DNA from: Buxus sempervirens
Lineage: Eukaryota > Streptophyta > Magnoliopsida > Buxales > Buxaceae
Assembly: GCA_947561395.2 (NCBI GenBank)
Contig: OX387183.1
Span: forward strand, 44,634,890 to 44,698,889
Direction: 5' to 3'
DNA: 64,000 bases
Of the stretch, positions 10,766 through 22,777 are shown piece after piece (within the stretch, counting starts at the first letter, position 1; every line of letters starts with the position of its first letter). The translations under genes and the position numbers were made by a program. The notes under the pieces were generated by a model. It did no database searches. It had not been told where the DNA came from and saw nothing but the letters and a program-made list of their open reading frames with translations.

Positions 10766-12463
10766 ATGAATCCCATTGAGACTGAAGCTGATGCTCCTCA
10801 CCCAGATCTTGTCCTGCTTCAGGAGCAAGTGGCAGGACTAGCCCGAATGCTAGAGAACATACTATCGGTGCAGGCCCAACAAGTTCAATCCCAGAACCAA
10901 GCATCCACTTCCAACCAAGCACCTCCACCTCCAATTAATATCCCACCTCCGGTTCAACCTATTCCTGAACCCATTTCTGAACCTACCCCTGAACCTATAC
11001 TGATCAGGGAGGAGATGGTTGAGTCTGAGAAAGAGAATGAAAAAGAAAAGATGAGGGATGAAATAGAAAGAAAATTCATGCACAGGCTGGAGATGATCCA
11101 GGAGGAAATGAGAGAGGTGAAAGGGATACGTAACTTTGGGGGCACCAATTTTGAAGATTTGTGTCTATACCCCAATGTATGCTTACCGGCCAAATTCAAG
11201 TGTCCGGACTTTGACAAGTATGATGGCACTGGCTGCCCAATGAGCCATTTGAAGTTATACTGCGGGGCTTTATGCCAGTTTGGCCGGGATGACGGCATAC
11301 TAATTCAACTCTTCCAAAGGAGTTTAACTGGAGCTGCTTTGAGGTGGTTTGCCACTTTGGATCATGGGAAAATAAGAAGGTGGAAGGATTTAGCAGATTC
11401 ATTTTTGGCACAATACAGGTTCAACTCTGAGATTATACCAGATAGGTATGACATGATGAGGATGACGAAGAGAAATGATGAGACCATAAGGCAATATGCT
11501 AAAAGGTGGAGGGAGTTGGCTGCACAAGTCAAGCCACCCATGGGAGAACCAGAAATGATTTCAACCTTCATCATGACACTGGGGCAACCGTTTTACAGTC
11601 ACTTAGTGGGTCAAACTACCACCAACTTTGCTGCTCTAGTACAAGTGGCAGACAGAATTGAAGATGGGATCAAGTCTGGGAAAATAGCTGATTACTCTGC
11701 AGTGTTGAACCAGGAAGCTCCCACCACTTTCTCTACACAGAAAAAGGAGAATGGTAATGGAAAAATAAAGAATGAAGAAAGGAGAGAAGCAGGAATGAAT
11801 ATGGTGCAACTTCCTAGGGAACCCTTTCAAATCAATGCCTATCCACCTCCTATCAAGCCAACCCATCAAGTTCCTTTGCTGCCTATCCAAATTAATGTCC
11901 CTTCTGCACAGCCTATGAAGGAGGAAACAGAAGTAAGGAAGAGAAGGGAATTTTCTAAACTGCCTATGAGACCATCTGAACTTTTGCCTACCTTACTTCA
12001 GAAGGGTTATGTGACTTTGAGGTTGCCAAATCCTCATGCAAGCAAAGGGAAGGGTTATGATCCATCTGCAATTTGTGAATATCATATGAGTAGTCCAGGG
12101 CATACCACAGATCGTTGCTTGGCCCTAAAGCATGCAATTCAGGATTTGCTGGATAATAACTCTTTATCATTCAATTCAGTCACTCCTATCCCACCTACCG
12201 ATAACAATGGGGCAGGCAGCTCAAATGCAATAGGGGCAATTTTCTCTGAAGAAAGAAGATTTGACCCTTCTCAGCTTATCGCTCCTATTGGTCCAACAGT
12301 CAGGGTTTATCTTGAAAGAAATGCTCCTGGTTATGAGCAGGAAGGCTTGCCTTACTCAGTAGGAGAAAGAAATTATCAGAAAAAGGAAGAAAAATCAACT
12401 TTTGCCTTTGAGAACAGGGGCAGTTTTCGAACTCCCATGTTCTCTGAAAAGAAACCTGCATAA
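10766..12463 (+). CDS. gag: Gag polyprotein of the Tat-1 retrotransposon
   Basis: This is the structural capsid protein of a Ty3/gypsy Tat-lineage element. I chose the ATG that opens MNPIETEAD, giving 565 residues. The same frame is open from 10679, but that start lies before a pyrimidine-rich stretch ending in CAG near 10712 that looks like a splice acceptor. In order it has an N-terminal coiled-coil-like helix (LVLLQEQVAGLARMLENIL), a proline-rich linker, a charged E/K/M-rich helix, and then the retrotransposon gag core. The core includes FDKYDGTGCPMSHLKLYCG, then AALRWFATLD, then WKDLADSFLAQY, then RQYAKRWRELAAQVKPP. Near the C-terminus CEYH, PGH and DRCLALKHAIQDLLD form the zinc-knuckle-like motif typical of Ogre/Tat gag. 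The frame looks whole. Function follows from family knowledge, and expression is not shown. Confidence 0.9.
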   Translation: MNPIETEADAPHPDLVLLQEQVAGLARMLENILSVQAQQVQSQNQASTSNQAPPPPINIPPPVQPIPEPISEPTPEPILIREEMVESEKENEKEKMRDEIERKFMHRLEMIQEEMREVKGIRNFGGTNFEDLCLYPNVCLPAKFKCPDFDKYDGTGCPMSHLKLYCGALCQFGRDDGILIQLFQRSLTGAALRWFATLDHGKIRRWKDLADSFLAQYRFNSEIIPDRYDMMRMTKRNDETIRQYAKRWRELAAQVKPPMGEPEMISTFIMTLGQPFYSHLVGQTTTNFAALVQVADRIEDGIKSGKIADYSAVLNQEAPTTFSTQKKENGNGKIKNEERREAGMNMVQLPREPFQINAYPPPIKPTHQVPLLPIQINVPSAQPMKEETEVRKRREFSKLPMRPSELLPTLLQKGYVTLRLPNPHASKGKGYDPSAICEYHMSSPGHTTDRCLALKHAIQDLLDNNSLSFNSVTPIPPTDNNGAGSSNAIGAIFSEERRFDPSQLIAPIGPTVRVYLERNAPGYEQEGLPYSVGERNYQKKEEKSTFAFENRGSFRTPMFSEKKPA

Positions 12464-15400
12464 AAAGAATGCACATTTCCTGAGGATCCTAAGGAGCCTT
12501 GTTCTCAGGAAGTGATTTCAATAAAGGCTCTTCAAAAAAAAAAATTTTCCCTTTTAACATTTTTCTAGAAAAAAAAAAAGTTTTCTACAAGGTCCTTTTT
12601 TACTTATGAATCATATCTCTTATTGAATTTCATTGAGTTGAATATGACTTTGACATTGGGCTCGATTTTGAGACCAAAATCAAAGAAAAAGACATTTTAT
12701 GTGAAAATTCAAATCTTTTTAAGTGTCATGAGAAGAATATTCTTCAAAATTATGAAGTGACCAATTTTATGGCCTTTAGAACCAAAGATGACCCACAGTC
12801 TTCAACAGAAAAGATAGAAGAAGATTTGAAGTTTCTTCATTAGAATACAGAAAGGATCGCACCACTTGCTGATGCGTTCAAAGGGAAGTTGATAATATTG
12901 TTTGAAGAAATTTTGGGGCTTTGCATTTGAAAATATGTGAGAATCTGACATTTTCGTTGGAAATAGAATTGGGCATCATTTGATGGAAAGAATCCAAATT
13001 CATAAGACTGATCAAAAGTTGAAGAACTTGTTCATAACAGAAGTTCTATTTAAAGAGGCTTTCATGTTGACAAAAGGTGATTAAGAAAAAAAAAGAGAAG
13101 AAAAAATCCTGAGCCAGTCATGTAGTATAACTTTACCAAGTCTAAAATTCAAACTTTTCTTAAAATGATAAGAGGCCTTTCTTTCTTATATCCCCAAAAA
13201 TTTTGAAATCCCTAGTTAAACCCTTTGAGCTTGATACATTTTTCCAAGTAACCTAAACTGAGAATTGTAACCCCACACTGGGGCAAATTTATTAAGGCAT
13301 AAAAAAAAGGGAATGAAGGGACAATTATTGAAGTTCAAAAAGGATTTTGAATATGTTTTCAGAAAATGGGGCAAAGAAATGAAAAAAAAAAAAGAAAAAA
13401 AAAGGGAAGAAAAAAAGATAATCAAATGCTATTTGGAGAATGTCTTCAAAATTGTGAAGGAAAGAATGGAAAAAAGAAGTTCAATAGTGGGGAATAAGTT
13501 TCAAATGAAGAAATCAAATTGTGGGAAGAACTTCATTACTGGGGCAATTTTGTATTCATTCCAAGGGAAGAAATGCCTTAAAAATTACAATTTCAGTTAA
13601 CCCATTTGATCATAGGGTATTTGAGCCTTTTATTCCTTTTCTTTCTAAACTAACACCAAGCCTTCGTTTCGTCCTATTCATAAGTCCTCTTTGATTAAGA
13701 AATTTTTAATTAAGGCAGTTTTGACTACATGGTTGCTGGTGATGAAGGATTAAAAAAAAAGAAAAAAGAAAAAAAAAGAAAAAAGAAGAAGAAAAAAAAA
13801 GGAAAAAATGGAGAAAATGTGGTGAAAACCCGAAAGGGCGCTACATGGCAAATAATCAGCTATCTACAAGAAGGAAATCGTCAGAGAGGAAAGTCCAGAA
13901 TTGGCATAGGTCCAGGTGAAGTCCTCCTGTTGGTGGTTACTTTTGAGATATAGTCACTCTTCAAGTGATTGAGGAAAGTCTTCTTTTCAAGACTGAAGCA
14001 ACATAATCAGAACTATGGTATGAATCATCTGTGAACAAGTTGATGGCCATCAAAATTGCCATTAGGAAATTATTGCTGAAGTTGAAGTCATAAATTCTCA
14101 TACCATGGATACAATGGAGAAACAATTGTTCTTCAATTGGATGAAGGAAGATGTCTTTCTAGACTGGGGCAAAATAGTCAGATTGAAAGAGTTGTCATAT
14201 CAGGAGCATTAATTGACAAGCCGATGGTCATGGGAATGATTCTAAAGGTTCCAAAGGTTGATTTTGGTCTTTCTGCATTTTCTGAAATAATCTTCTCATT
14301 ATTCAACTTGATTTTAATTCTTTTGGACTATATGCTAATAAGTGATTGGATCATTTTTTCAAAAAAATATAAAAACACAGAAAAGCAAACAAAATATATT
14401 TTAGGCCTATGATGAGAATCTATATCTTTTCATAAAACATTGGTTTTGCAAGCATTAGAGAATTCTGAGGCCACTAGTATAAAACCTATTTTCTTATGTT
14501 TGCATTTGCATTCTTCTATTAGGGTTTCTTTTTGGCAAAGGTTAAAAAAAAAAAAAAGAAAGAAAGAGAAAGAGAAAAAAAAAGAAAAAAAAGAAAAAAA
14601 AAGAGAAAAAGGAAAAAAGAGGATCATTTCTACTGAGGGGCAAATACTTCTTTAAACAATCAAAACCGGGGCATGCTCAATGTCTTTCCTTCTGGGTTTT
14701 CATTGGAATGAATTCCAAATTCTGGAAGAAGCAATCAAGCTTTATTCTTCGAATTTGAAAGAAAAAAAAAAGGCTTCGAAGCAATAGCATGTTTTCTTTA
14801 TTAAACAAGGGTTCCCAATTCCTCAATCATGAAGAAGTATTTACTGGGGCAGCAAGAAGGCATGAAAGACAGATCATAGGTTGTAAAGGGCATGAGATTA
14901 GATCAACAGATCATGATCCATCAATCAAGATGAGGGCATTCACTTGGGCACTTAAAAAGCATGAAGACTGGTTATGGGCAGTAAAGGCACATACATCGTT
15001 ATTAAAAGAGCAAGAAGATGAAGAAGCAGAAGCAAGTTGCAGAATATTCAAGCACAGGTTTGGGCATCAAATGGCACCCAGGTATATCAAATAAGAAAAT
15101 CAATCAGGAAAATTCAAAAAGTGAAAAAAATCAAAATCAATTGAGTTTGCAGTGGTCAATTTTAAATCCACATTCTTTTCAAAATTTGCTTGTTTCAGAT
15201 TTCTTTTCATAGCCACGAGAGCTCCAAGAAATCTGAGATAAGGAAGAGACGCCACCCCATCAGACTTCAAGCAGGGGTTTTATTGGCTATCTTCGAATCC
15301 ATGTTTTTATCATTTCATTGTTTAACCAAAGCAAGTTCAATTAATGAGATGTTTTTCAAATTTGTAATTTTGAGTTGTGTCTGTTCTTTGCTGTTCATTA

Positions 15401-15754
15401 TGCTACAACTGCAGGCCACCCAGAAAAATTGTCTTTTTCATCATTTTCTCCACACTTTTCAGGAGATTAATGTTTATATTAGTTGTAAGTTGCAAGGATC
15501 ACCACCTTACCCTCTTTTGTTTAAAAATTTTGTCTCAAATCTCACTTCATAGCCACGAGTGCTCAGTGAGAGGAGAGAGGAGGATTTGGCCCTTAAGCTG
15601 AGGGACTTCTTAGCAAATCTTCCACAATCAATTCTTTTTTTCAAAAATCATCCATTTAATCCTTGCAAAGTGCAATTGATTAGACAAAAATCTTAGAAAG
15701 TGCAATTGGTGGGTCTTTTTGCTCTCTGCTTGTAATTGGTTCCAATTACCAGCA
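12464..15754 (+). other. 3' interior of the Tat-1 element, no recognisable pol
   Basis: About 3.3 kb between gag and the polypurine tract carry only short open frames without recognisable reverse transcriptase, integrase or protease motifs. Long A-rich purine tracts (AAAAAGAAAAAAAG type) occur near 13376-13420, 13750-13805 and 14545-14625. The motif TCATAGCCACGAG occurs twice, near 15209 and 15549. The stretch could be degenerate pol or unrelated captured DNA. I cannot tell which. Confidence 0.6.
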
Positions 15755-15767
15755 AAGAGGGGGCAGC
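15755..15767 (+). other. polypurine tract of the Tat-1 element
   Basis: AAAGAGGGGGCAG lies directly before the 3' LTR. This is the position where plus-strand DNA synthesis is primed in LTR retrotransposons. An equivalent tract precedes the LTR at 248. Confidence 0.8.
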
Positions 15768-17582
15768 TGTAGACACCCCAAATTGCACTAAAAATGAGAA
15801 AATAATTGAAAATATTAATTGGGATTTGAAACAGGTCAAAAAAGTGTAAAAGCTGGCCAAACTGGTCATGACCGTATTTTGTTTACGGACTGGTCATACC
15901 TGCAGTTGATATACGGTCACGGCGTGCCCGTATTAATAATACGGGCAGGGCACGACCGTAATATATATACGGGCACGGGGGTCTTTGTGCGAATTTTACC
16001 TTTTTGATTTTTGAGCCTTATCTGCACCCAAATATATCTCTTGGATAAGTGAATTCTCTTATTTATCTGTTCGAATTATCTCATTTATCCTTGTGGATAA
16101 AGGATTGGCATGATCTTGTGTTTAACTCAAACTGAAACTCTATCTTGCCAAACCTTGGACCAACCATACCCCTGTGTTTGCCTATAAATAGAGGCTCTCT
16201 CCTCTAGCTAAGGGCCACGAAATTTTGAAGTCAAGGAATTCTAAGAAGCTCCAAGAGAAGAGAAAGGAATCCCTGCTGCCTGCCTGCTCAATCCACGTAA
16301 GTCCCCTATCCCTTTTTATTTTCTGTCTTCAATTCTAGATGTAATAGGATCATCTCTATTGCTGTAGAATAAGGCCATATCTGTTTTTGTATTCCTAAAC
16401 TTGTCTCCAAGTACCTCAAGGGTCTCTCTAGCCGTAAAACGTGAAGAGAGAACTAGGGGAAAGGGGAACAGGTGGATCCCTAGAATAGAACCCCATATCT
16501 GTTTTTTTTCTTTTTTTAGAATAAGGCCTGTGATTGTGTTTGTGTAACCAAACCTATCTCTAAGTACCTCAAGAGTCTCTCTAGCCGTAAAACGTGAAGA
16601 GAGAACTAGGGGAAAAGGGAACAGGTGGATCCGTAGGGTAGACCCCCATGTGCTCTAATTTGTGAGATGTGGCTGTTTTGAATATCCTGATCATGTTTAA
16701 TTGTTTTTATGATGAATCTGAATGAATAACATGAATCTATGATGTTTATAGCATGAGATCCCCTATTTTTGCCAAAATTTGGATTTTTACCACTTTTGCA
16801 CCTACAGCACTGTTTTCGTGATTTTAGGCTAAGATCTTGGATTTATCATGATCAATATGGTAGATCTGGATCCAGAAGCCTGAAAATAAATTCTAGGGTT
16901 TCATGATGTGGTTTTTAAATTGTTTTTCATTATTGAGAGAAGACCCTACGGTCTAAATTCTCCCATTTTGGTGTTTTTCATCAACGTGGGTCTTTTTGGT
17001 TTTGATTTACCGATTTAATGTGAAATTTGGGCTTTATCTATGTCCTGGACTATTCAAGTTCAATTTTGAAATATTTTATAAAAATCATATTTTTCTAGAT
17101 TTCTAGAATTTTGACTTGAAACCAGATTTTTGGATTTTTCACTTTAAATTGATTTTATTTGATTTTATCTAAATTTTATTTTGATCATGAAACCCTAGGA
17201 ATGGTATGATCATGTTTGATAGTTCTGGATCAATCAGACTATTCATATGAAAAAACCATATATTTTTGCCTTTTTTGTGATTTTGTGTGATTTTTATAAC
17301 AAGCTTTTTCCTTTATTTTAAACATGAACAATACCTGGTAACCACCTTGTGTGGATGAATAGGGGTGCCTAACACCTTCCCCTGTTCATAACCTAATCCC
17401 CTTACCCATCTCTGGTTGTTTTTTTTAGGAGGGATATTTTGCCCTAAAATTTGCCTTTTGTGCTTATTTGATATGTTGGTGTCCATTCACACCTAAATTG
17501 AATGGTGGCGACTCTTTGTTTAATATAATCCCGTGTGATGATTGAGGAAATCAGTAGATTGATTTTTTTCCCATGTCTCACA
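15768..17582 (+). repeat. 3' LTR of the complete Tat-1 element
   Basis: It is 1815 bp long and nearly identical to 5817-7629, with about 11 differences seen by eye including two single-base indels. It ends TGTCTCACA and is followed at once by the target duplication GTAAG at 17583-17587. Confidence 0.93.
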
Positions 17583-20575
17583 GTAAGACCCCGAATTTTC
17601 ACATAATAAATAAATAAATATATAAATAAAAGAAAATATGAGTTAAGTTATAATTAAAATAAAAAGTGAAGATTTAGAGGATAAGTAATTCAAATAGATA
17701 ATAAGTTGTAAATAAAGAAGAACTTTTAAGGAAATTATCCTAAAAGGGTAAAAGGGTATTTTGGTAATTTTCAGAAAGGGTAATTTATGAAATAAATCAT
17801 TAAATGATAATTAAGGTTAGAAAATAGAAGGAAATAATTTATTAAGTCAAGTAAGAAATAAAATAGTGATAATTAAGACATAAAGTGGGAAAAAGGGTAA
17901 TTAGGTAAATTCGATTCTTAATTGGGAGAAAAGTAACTTAATTTGGGTTTTAGGTGATATTTAGGATGTAAGTGAGTGTTAGGCACGAAATTAGGTTGTA
18001 AGGAGGAGTCTAGATAATAAGAGATTTAATTAGTATTGTTTTTGTAGAAAAATAGAAGGTGGAGAAAAAGTAGGAATTAATTAGGAGTTAGACTTTAATT
18101 AGACCTTGCTTGGGTTAGCCTAATTAAAGGAGCCTATTAGGGTTGGTTTAGGACTTCTAAAGCCAAGTATAAATAGGAGAGTAAGGTGAGACAAAAGAGA
18201 ATTTTCGTGGGTTTTATAATGAGAGAAAAGAGGGAGAGAAAGGAAGAAAAGGTTGCTGGAGATGTCCGACCAGTCTCCATCAAATCGCGATCAGGGAAAA
18301 TCCGTACGATGGATCAACTTCAAATTTGGTTGTTTTGATCTTCACTGATGGAACTACAATGTGAACGGTGGAGATTGGAATTGAAAAACTCTAGGTTGGT
18401 GCGTTTGTGAGCAGAAGTTGGGTCCAGAATTAGAAACTTCAATGAAAGATGGATTTTTAGCGTATGAGGCAAGTAGTAACCCTTGAAAACTAGAGGAATT
18501 GCATGGTTTCGTTTCCTATGATCTAATATGGTTTGAATGGATTAGTCGGAACTGGATTTACATGGAATCAAATTTTTTATATTATAGGATTTTGTATTCT
18601 TGAAGGATTGGTTAAAGTAATGAAGAAAACTTGGTTTAATCATGCAAATAATCATAGGATGGTATTTAATTGAAACAAATTAATCTAGAAGGCTTTAGGT
18701 ATGATTTAGAATGTTAATAGAGTAATTTAGACCAATGAAACTTATAGCCAAAGCCTAAAAATCCGAACTTGGTAAATCTGGAAATTACTATTGAAAATTT
18801 GCACGAGCGCCTAGGACTGCCTAGACAGCAGAAGTACGCGCTCTAATTAGAATTTAAGGGATTTTTGGATTTTGATAATACGATTAAATACCTAGTAATT
18901 TTTCTAATATGATAATCATTCTACCAACTTTATAAAGACCTAATTAAGGTATAAAAATTTATAAAATTGAATTGGAAAAATTAACCAATTAATTGAAGGT
19001 TATAATGTAAGGTTGGTGCATGAAAATGTCTAAATGGTATGAGATATTGATAGGAATAATACTACTGGAATTCATAGAGTAAAAACATCTTCTAAACTTT
19101 ACTTTAGGTCTGGAAGATATGCTGGACAATAAAAACATGGAAAATTTAAATAGAAACTATTTTAGGTATTAAGATGGGAAATTGGATTCTAATAAAGGGA
19201 TTAATAAGGAAAACCCTAAACAAGACTTGAATTACTTTTGGTCTGTACTTTAAATATTAATATTGGTTTCTGTAATTGCATAAACTCTTATTTCTATCGA
19301 ATTTATGATACATGAGTTCTATTTTGAATATAACTGGGAAATTGCATATGTTATTCGGAAAAAGGCTTTAGTTGGACTTTTAAGGATTGAATCATGGTTT
19401 TCTCTTAGAATTGAATATTTGGGTATGGATTGGTATGTGGTATGATGTTATTCGCTTTTCTTTACGGTTGAGTGATACGGCTTCTGTGGTTGAGTTGATA
19501 CTAGCTTTTACGGCAGAGATGGGTAATCCTCTGTGTAGAGATGTGTAATCCTTTACGGGTAAAGGTGTGTATGCCTCCTACAGTAGTGTGTCCTCCCGTA
19601 TGTGGTTTTATCGTGTTTTATGTCAGTGGGCTTAGCTGTATATGGATCTATAGTTTTGGCTGGTTAGCTAAGTGGTATTTCGTTTGGGTTGAATTACTCC
19701 TATGTGCGAGCGCGCTTCCTTTGTAAATTACTTTGCTATGGAAGGTCCTATGTCTGGAAGGACACCCCGGTGCTCCACTGGTGATTCCCTGTACATGTGG
19801 ACAAGCGGTCACCTCCATGTATTGATTCCGGTGCTGCATGCTGGTGGTACATGCCAACTCTGTTGAGTTCGTGCGCAATAAGTCGATGACTACGGCTCCT
19901 ATCTAAGGTGAACTTCACGAGTTTGAGTGTCTTAGTAGCTTCGCCCATAAGCCGCACGGTAGTATAGCATTTAGTCGAGTGTCATCTCAAATACTTATCA
20001 TCTTTGTGAGTCCTGCAATGACACCTGTTTTATCGCTTTGGTTGGTTTTACCTCGATAACATCTAATTGCTGGAATTTATGCGTGATTATCAGTTTTATC
20101 GCTTTATTTGGATTGCCATCGATAATTTGAACTCATCGTCTTATCGTTTATTAATCGCATACCTCATGACTATTTGCTTACATTAGACTGTTTCCAATTT
20201 CATGCACCTGCTACTTGCTGAGATATAAATCTCACTCCGTTTTCCCCTATTTTTCAGGTTGCTTGGAGAGATCGCGAAGATGGGGTTTTATTTGATGGGT
20301 AGAATTGTAATTGATATTAATGTTCACATTTTAATTGGACAAACTTTATTGTAAACTGAATTGATTAAATTGAATAAAGAATTGTTTTATTTCCCACCAG
20401 AACTCTGATGTAATTAATTAGTATTAAAAATTATTGTGATTCTTAGTTTGTATCTGACCCCAGCTTCGCAGTAACACCTCGGGTTTGGTTGTTGAAATGG
20501 ACTTGGGTTGTTACAGTAGCGAACCGGGTTTGGGTTCGGTGCTGGTTTGCACAAACCCGGGTTCGGGGCGTTACA
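17583..20575 (+). mobile_element. solo LTR, Ty3/gypsy chromovirus-like, split by the Tat-1 insertion
   Basis: The solo LTR starts TGTAAG at 5811-5816, is interrupted by the Tat-1 element, resumes at 17583 (repeating GTAAG) and ends GGGGCGTTACA at 20575. A 5-bp target duplication TATAC lies at 5806-5810 and 20576-20580. Net length is just under 3 kb. The TGTAA(G/C)ACCCC start, the GGGGCGTTACA end and a GAGATATAAATCTC hairpin near 20219 followed by TTTTTCAG are shared with the Tekay-type LTR in this window (49541 end, GAGATATTCGTATCTC near 49170). No internal region remains. Open frames such as 19541-19726 are not credible genes. Confidence 0.88.
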
Positions 20576-20710
20576 TATACCCCTTAGAATAGCTAAGGTA
20601 AATCCCTTGAAACACCTAGGTACCCCTTAAATAATACTAAGATACCGCCCACATAACACTAAGGTACCCCCCTAGTATGCCTTAGGTACATCCTAAGGAT
20701 TTAGTGGAAT
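20576..20710. repeat. CTAAGGTAC-type minisatellite, right half
   Basis: It continues the array at 5430-5810 with units such as GCTAAGGTAAATCCC, ACACCTAGGTACCCC and CACTAAGGTACCCCCC. Its first five bases are also the right copy of the TATAC target duplication of the solo LTR. Confidence 0.8.
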
Positions 20711-22777
20711 AAAGGCTTTGTTGATGGGCAAATTTGAAATATCAAAAGTAAGGTATATAAAAGGATGCAGTAACTAAAATTCTAAGTGTTTTGAACCCTC
20801 TTTTCTTGTCTTGGACATATAGAACAAGAGGAAGAGTGTGTGATTGCTTGAAAGCTTGAAAAAGATGAGAGATTGAAGAGAAGTGAGCTTCTTCATTAAA
20901 CAAGTAGCAAACCCTTCAAACCAAAATGTATTGCCAAAATTCGTATTCTCTCTATAGCGTTTGATTTATTTGAGGAAATAGTCTTGCATGTTGGTTTTTG
21001 CTTCTAAAATTCATAGGGTTTTGGTTGTATAACATTTCTATTTGGTTTTCTATTGATTTGCTGTGGATTTGCAACCTACATTGATTATATTTCAGTTTTG
21101 GATTTGAGTTTGGTAGGTTGAGTTCATGTGTTTGGAATTGTGTTCATGTGGATTTGAGATAAACTTTTGTTTCGGAAGGTGTTTTTAAGCAAGTTGGGAT
21201 GATTTATGATCATCCCACTTGGTGTTGGAAAGGTTAGAAATGGTTTGTATGAGCTTGGTGTTGAAAAATAGCCAAAAGGTTTCAAAACCCGATCTGGCAA
21301 TTAATCCTAAAAATTGGCAGTTAATCCTAAGCCAAAACCCCCAAAACAGTCCTTGTTAGGACTAATCGTGAGACAGGATTAATCTTACGATTAATCACGA
21401 ATTAGGATTTGCTCAGTGATTAATCGTGAACCTAATAGCAAAACTAATCGCCCAGGGGCAATTAATCGTGGAGCTAATCGTGAGCCTTGTTTTTGATAGT
21501 TTTTCACCATTTGTTTCCCCAACAACTTCCTAAGCAACTTATACCTCCTAGACATCACCCTTATTCACCTGAAATTTACATGTAAGTAAGGTTTTACCCC
21601 ACATTTGGAACCACTAAAAATACTCCCAAGACTTAATTCCTCGCCAATAAAAAGTCAACTTTCCAGTTCATGCATAAAATTCTTGTTTCACTGAATTTTC
21701 ATGAAAAACCACTTCTTGGGTTTGATGCCCAAATGAGTGATTCAGAAGTCCATAAAATTATAAAAAATTTGTCTACCTTCATTAGACTACGATCAAAATT
21801 TGAGCCCGAAACTCCTAGTAGACTTGTCAAGAAAAATCATATAACCAAAAAGTCAACGGTTTTAACCAAACTACGAATATTTTTCAAGTTCGAAAACTTT
21901 TTATCTCAGAATCCATTGATTTTTTTATATGATGACTTTATTGGAAAGCCTGAGACTATCCCACTCATAAAATATGTATTTTCTGGATTTTATGCAATTC
22001 ATTTTGCTTGATTTGGTTTTATGAAAATGAGGTTGAAAACTCTTATGTGATTTGGCAAGGCTTATGGCCTATGGTTTGAATGGCAGTGGATGGGGAATTC
22101 CACTTAGCTTCAGTTGGTTTGGTAGTGAATGGGGAATACCAGTTAACATATGGTTTGGTTTGGCAGTGGATGGGGAATTCCATTTGGTTGGGTTTGACAT
22201 ATGGTTTGGTTTACTCATTGATTTAGATGGTTTGGTTTTGAGTTGTGAGCGTCTAATTGGGCATTGTACTTAGTATGGATCCACAGTGAATCTAGTCAGT
22301 GTGTTAGTGTTGGCTTGTTAGCTTTAATGACCTTCTCCATATAGTTTGCCACTATGGGGTATCAGTGAGACCCTCTTGGGGCATAGAGGTGCTATGGCAA
22401 ACACCCGCCATGGGGTATCGGCAAGATCTTCTTGTGATCCATGTTATTTATTCGTCAATGGATGGGGTATTCGACTTGGCCTTGACTATTAGTTTGGTTG
22501 TCACTTGCTCGCCCATACGTGGGCGCTCTGCTTGCTGAGTTGGTGGTGGGCATCTTAGTTGCCTTTCTGTATACAAAAATATCTTATTTTTGGAGATTAT
22601 TACATAGGTGATCTTTTGTTAGATGGAAACTTTAATTCCATGCTTCTTTTGCTTATGCACTCTAATGATTACTTTGTAACAGGTTGATTGTATTAATTAG
22701 GTTCTTTTGGGCCCATAAGTAAGGCTCGGGGAAGGGTTGGTGCCCAGTATGGGCAGACCCGGTTCTGGGGCACTACA
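20711..22777 (+). repeat. LTR-like sequence of a Ty3/gypsy element, left boundary unresolved
   Basis: It ends with GGTTCTGGGGCACTACA, matching the terminus class of the other chromovirus-like LTRs here. It contains a block of ATTAATCGTGA and its inverted forms near 21360-21490, and repeated GGCAGTGGATGGGGAATTCC units near 22080-22190, both typical of the variable parts of these LTRs. It abuts copia gag sequence directly at 22778, so it probably inserted into that element. The expected left target duplication was not found, so the left side has been lost or rearranged. Confidence 0.6.

Larger units (their letters stand above)
5817..17582 (+). mobile_element. complete young Tat-1 LTR retrotransposon (Ty3/gypsy, Tat lineage), gag but no visible pol
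   Basis: Both LTRs (5817-7629 and 15768-17582) start TGTAGACACCCC and end TGTCTCACA. The element is flanked by a perfect 5-bp target duplication GTAAG at 5812-5816 and 17583-17587. A tRNA-type primer binding site follows the 5' LTR and a polypurine tract precedes the 3' LTR. The 8.1-kb interior holds a structured leader, a hairpin repeat array, one open gag frame and about 3.3 kb of further DNA in which I recognise no protease, reverse transcriptase, RNase H or integrase. By eye the LTRs differ at about 11 positions, two of them indels. At commonly used plant substitution rates that suggests insertion within a few hundred thousand years. It looks structurally whole, but as a non-autonomous element depending on pol from relatives. 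That last point is inference. Confidence 0.93.

Noticed and set aside
12600-12960. Possible degenerate pol segment after gag in Tat-1
   Set aside because: A loose resemblance to Tat pol linker sequence was considered, but no diagnostic protease or reverse transcriptase motif is visible, so it is not annotated.
21670-22273. Frames of 113 and 73 residues
   Set aside because: Located in LTR-like sequence. The second is a translation of GTGGATGGGGAATTCC repeats. No domain was recognised.
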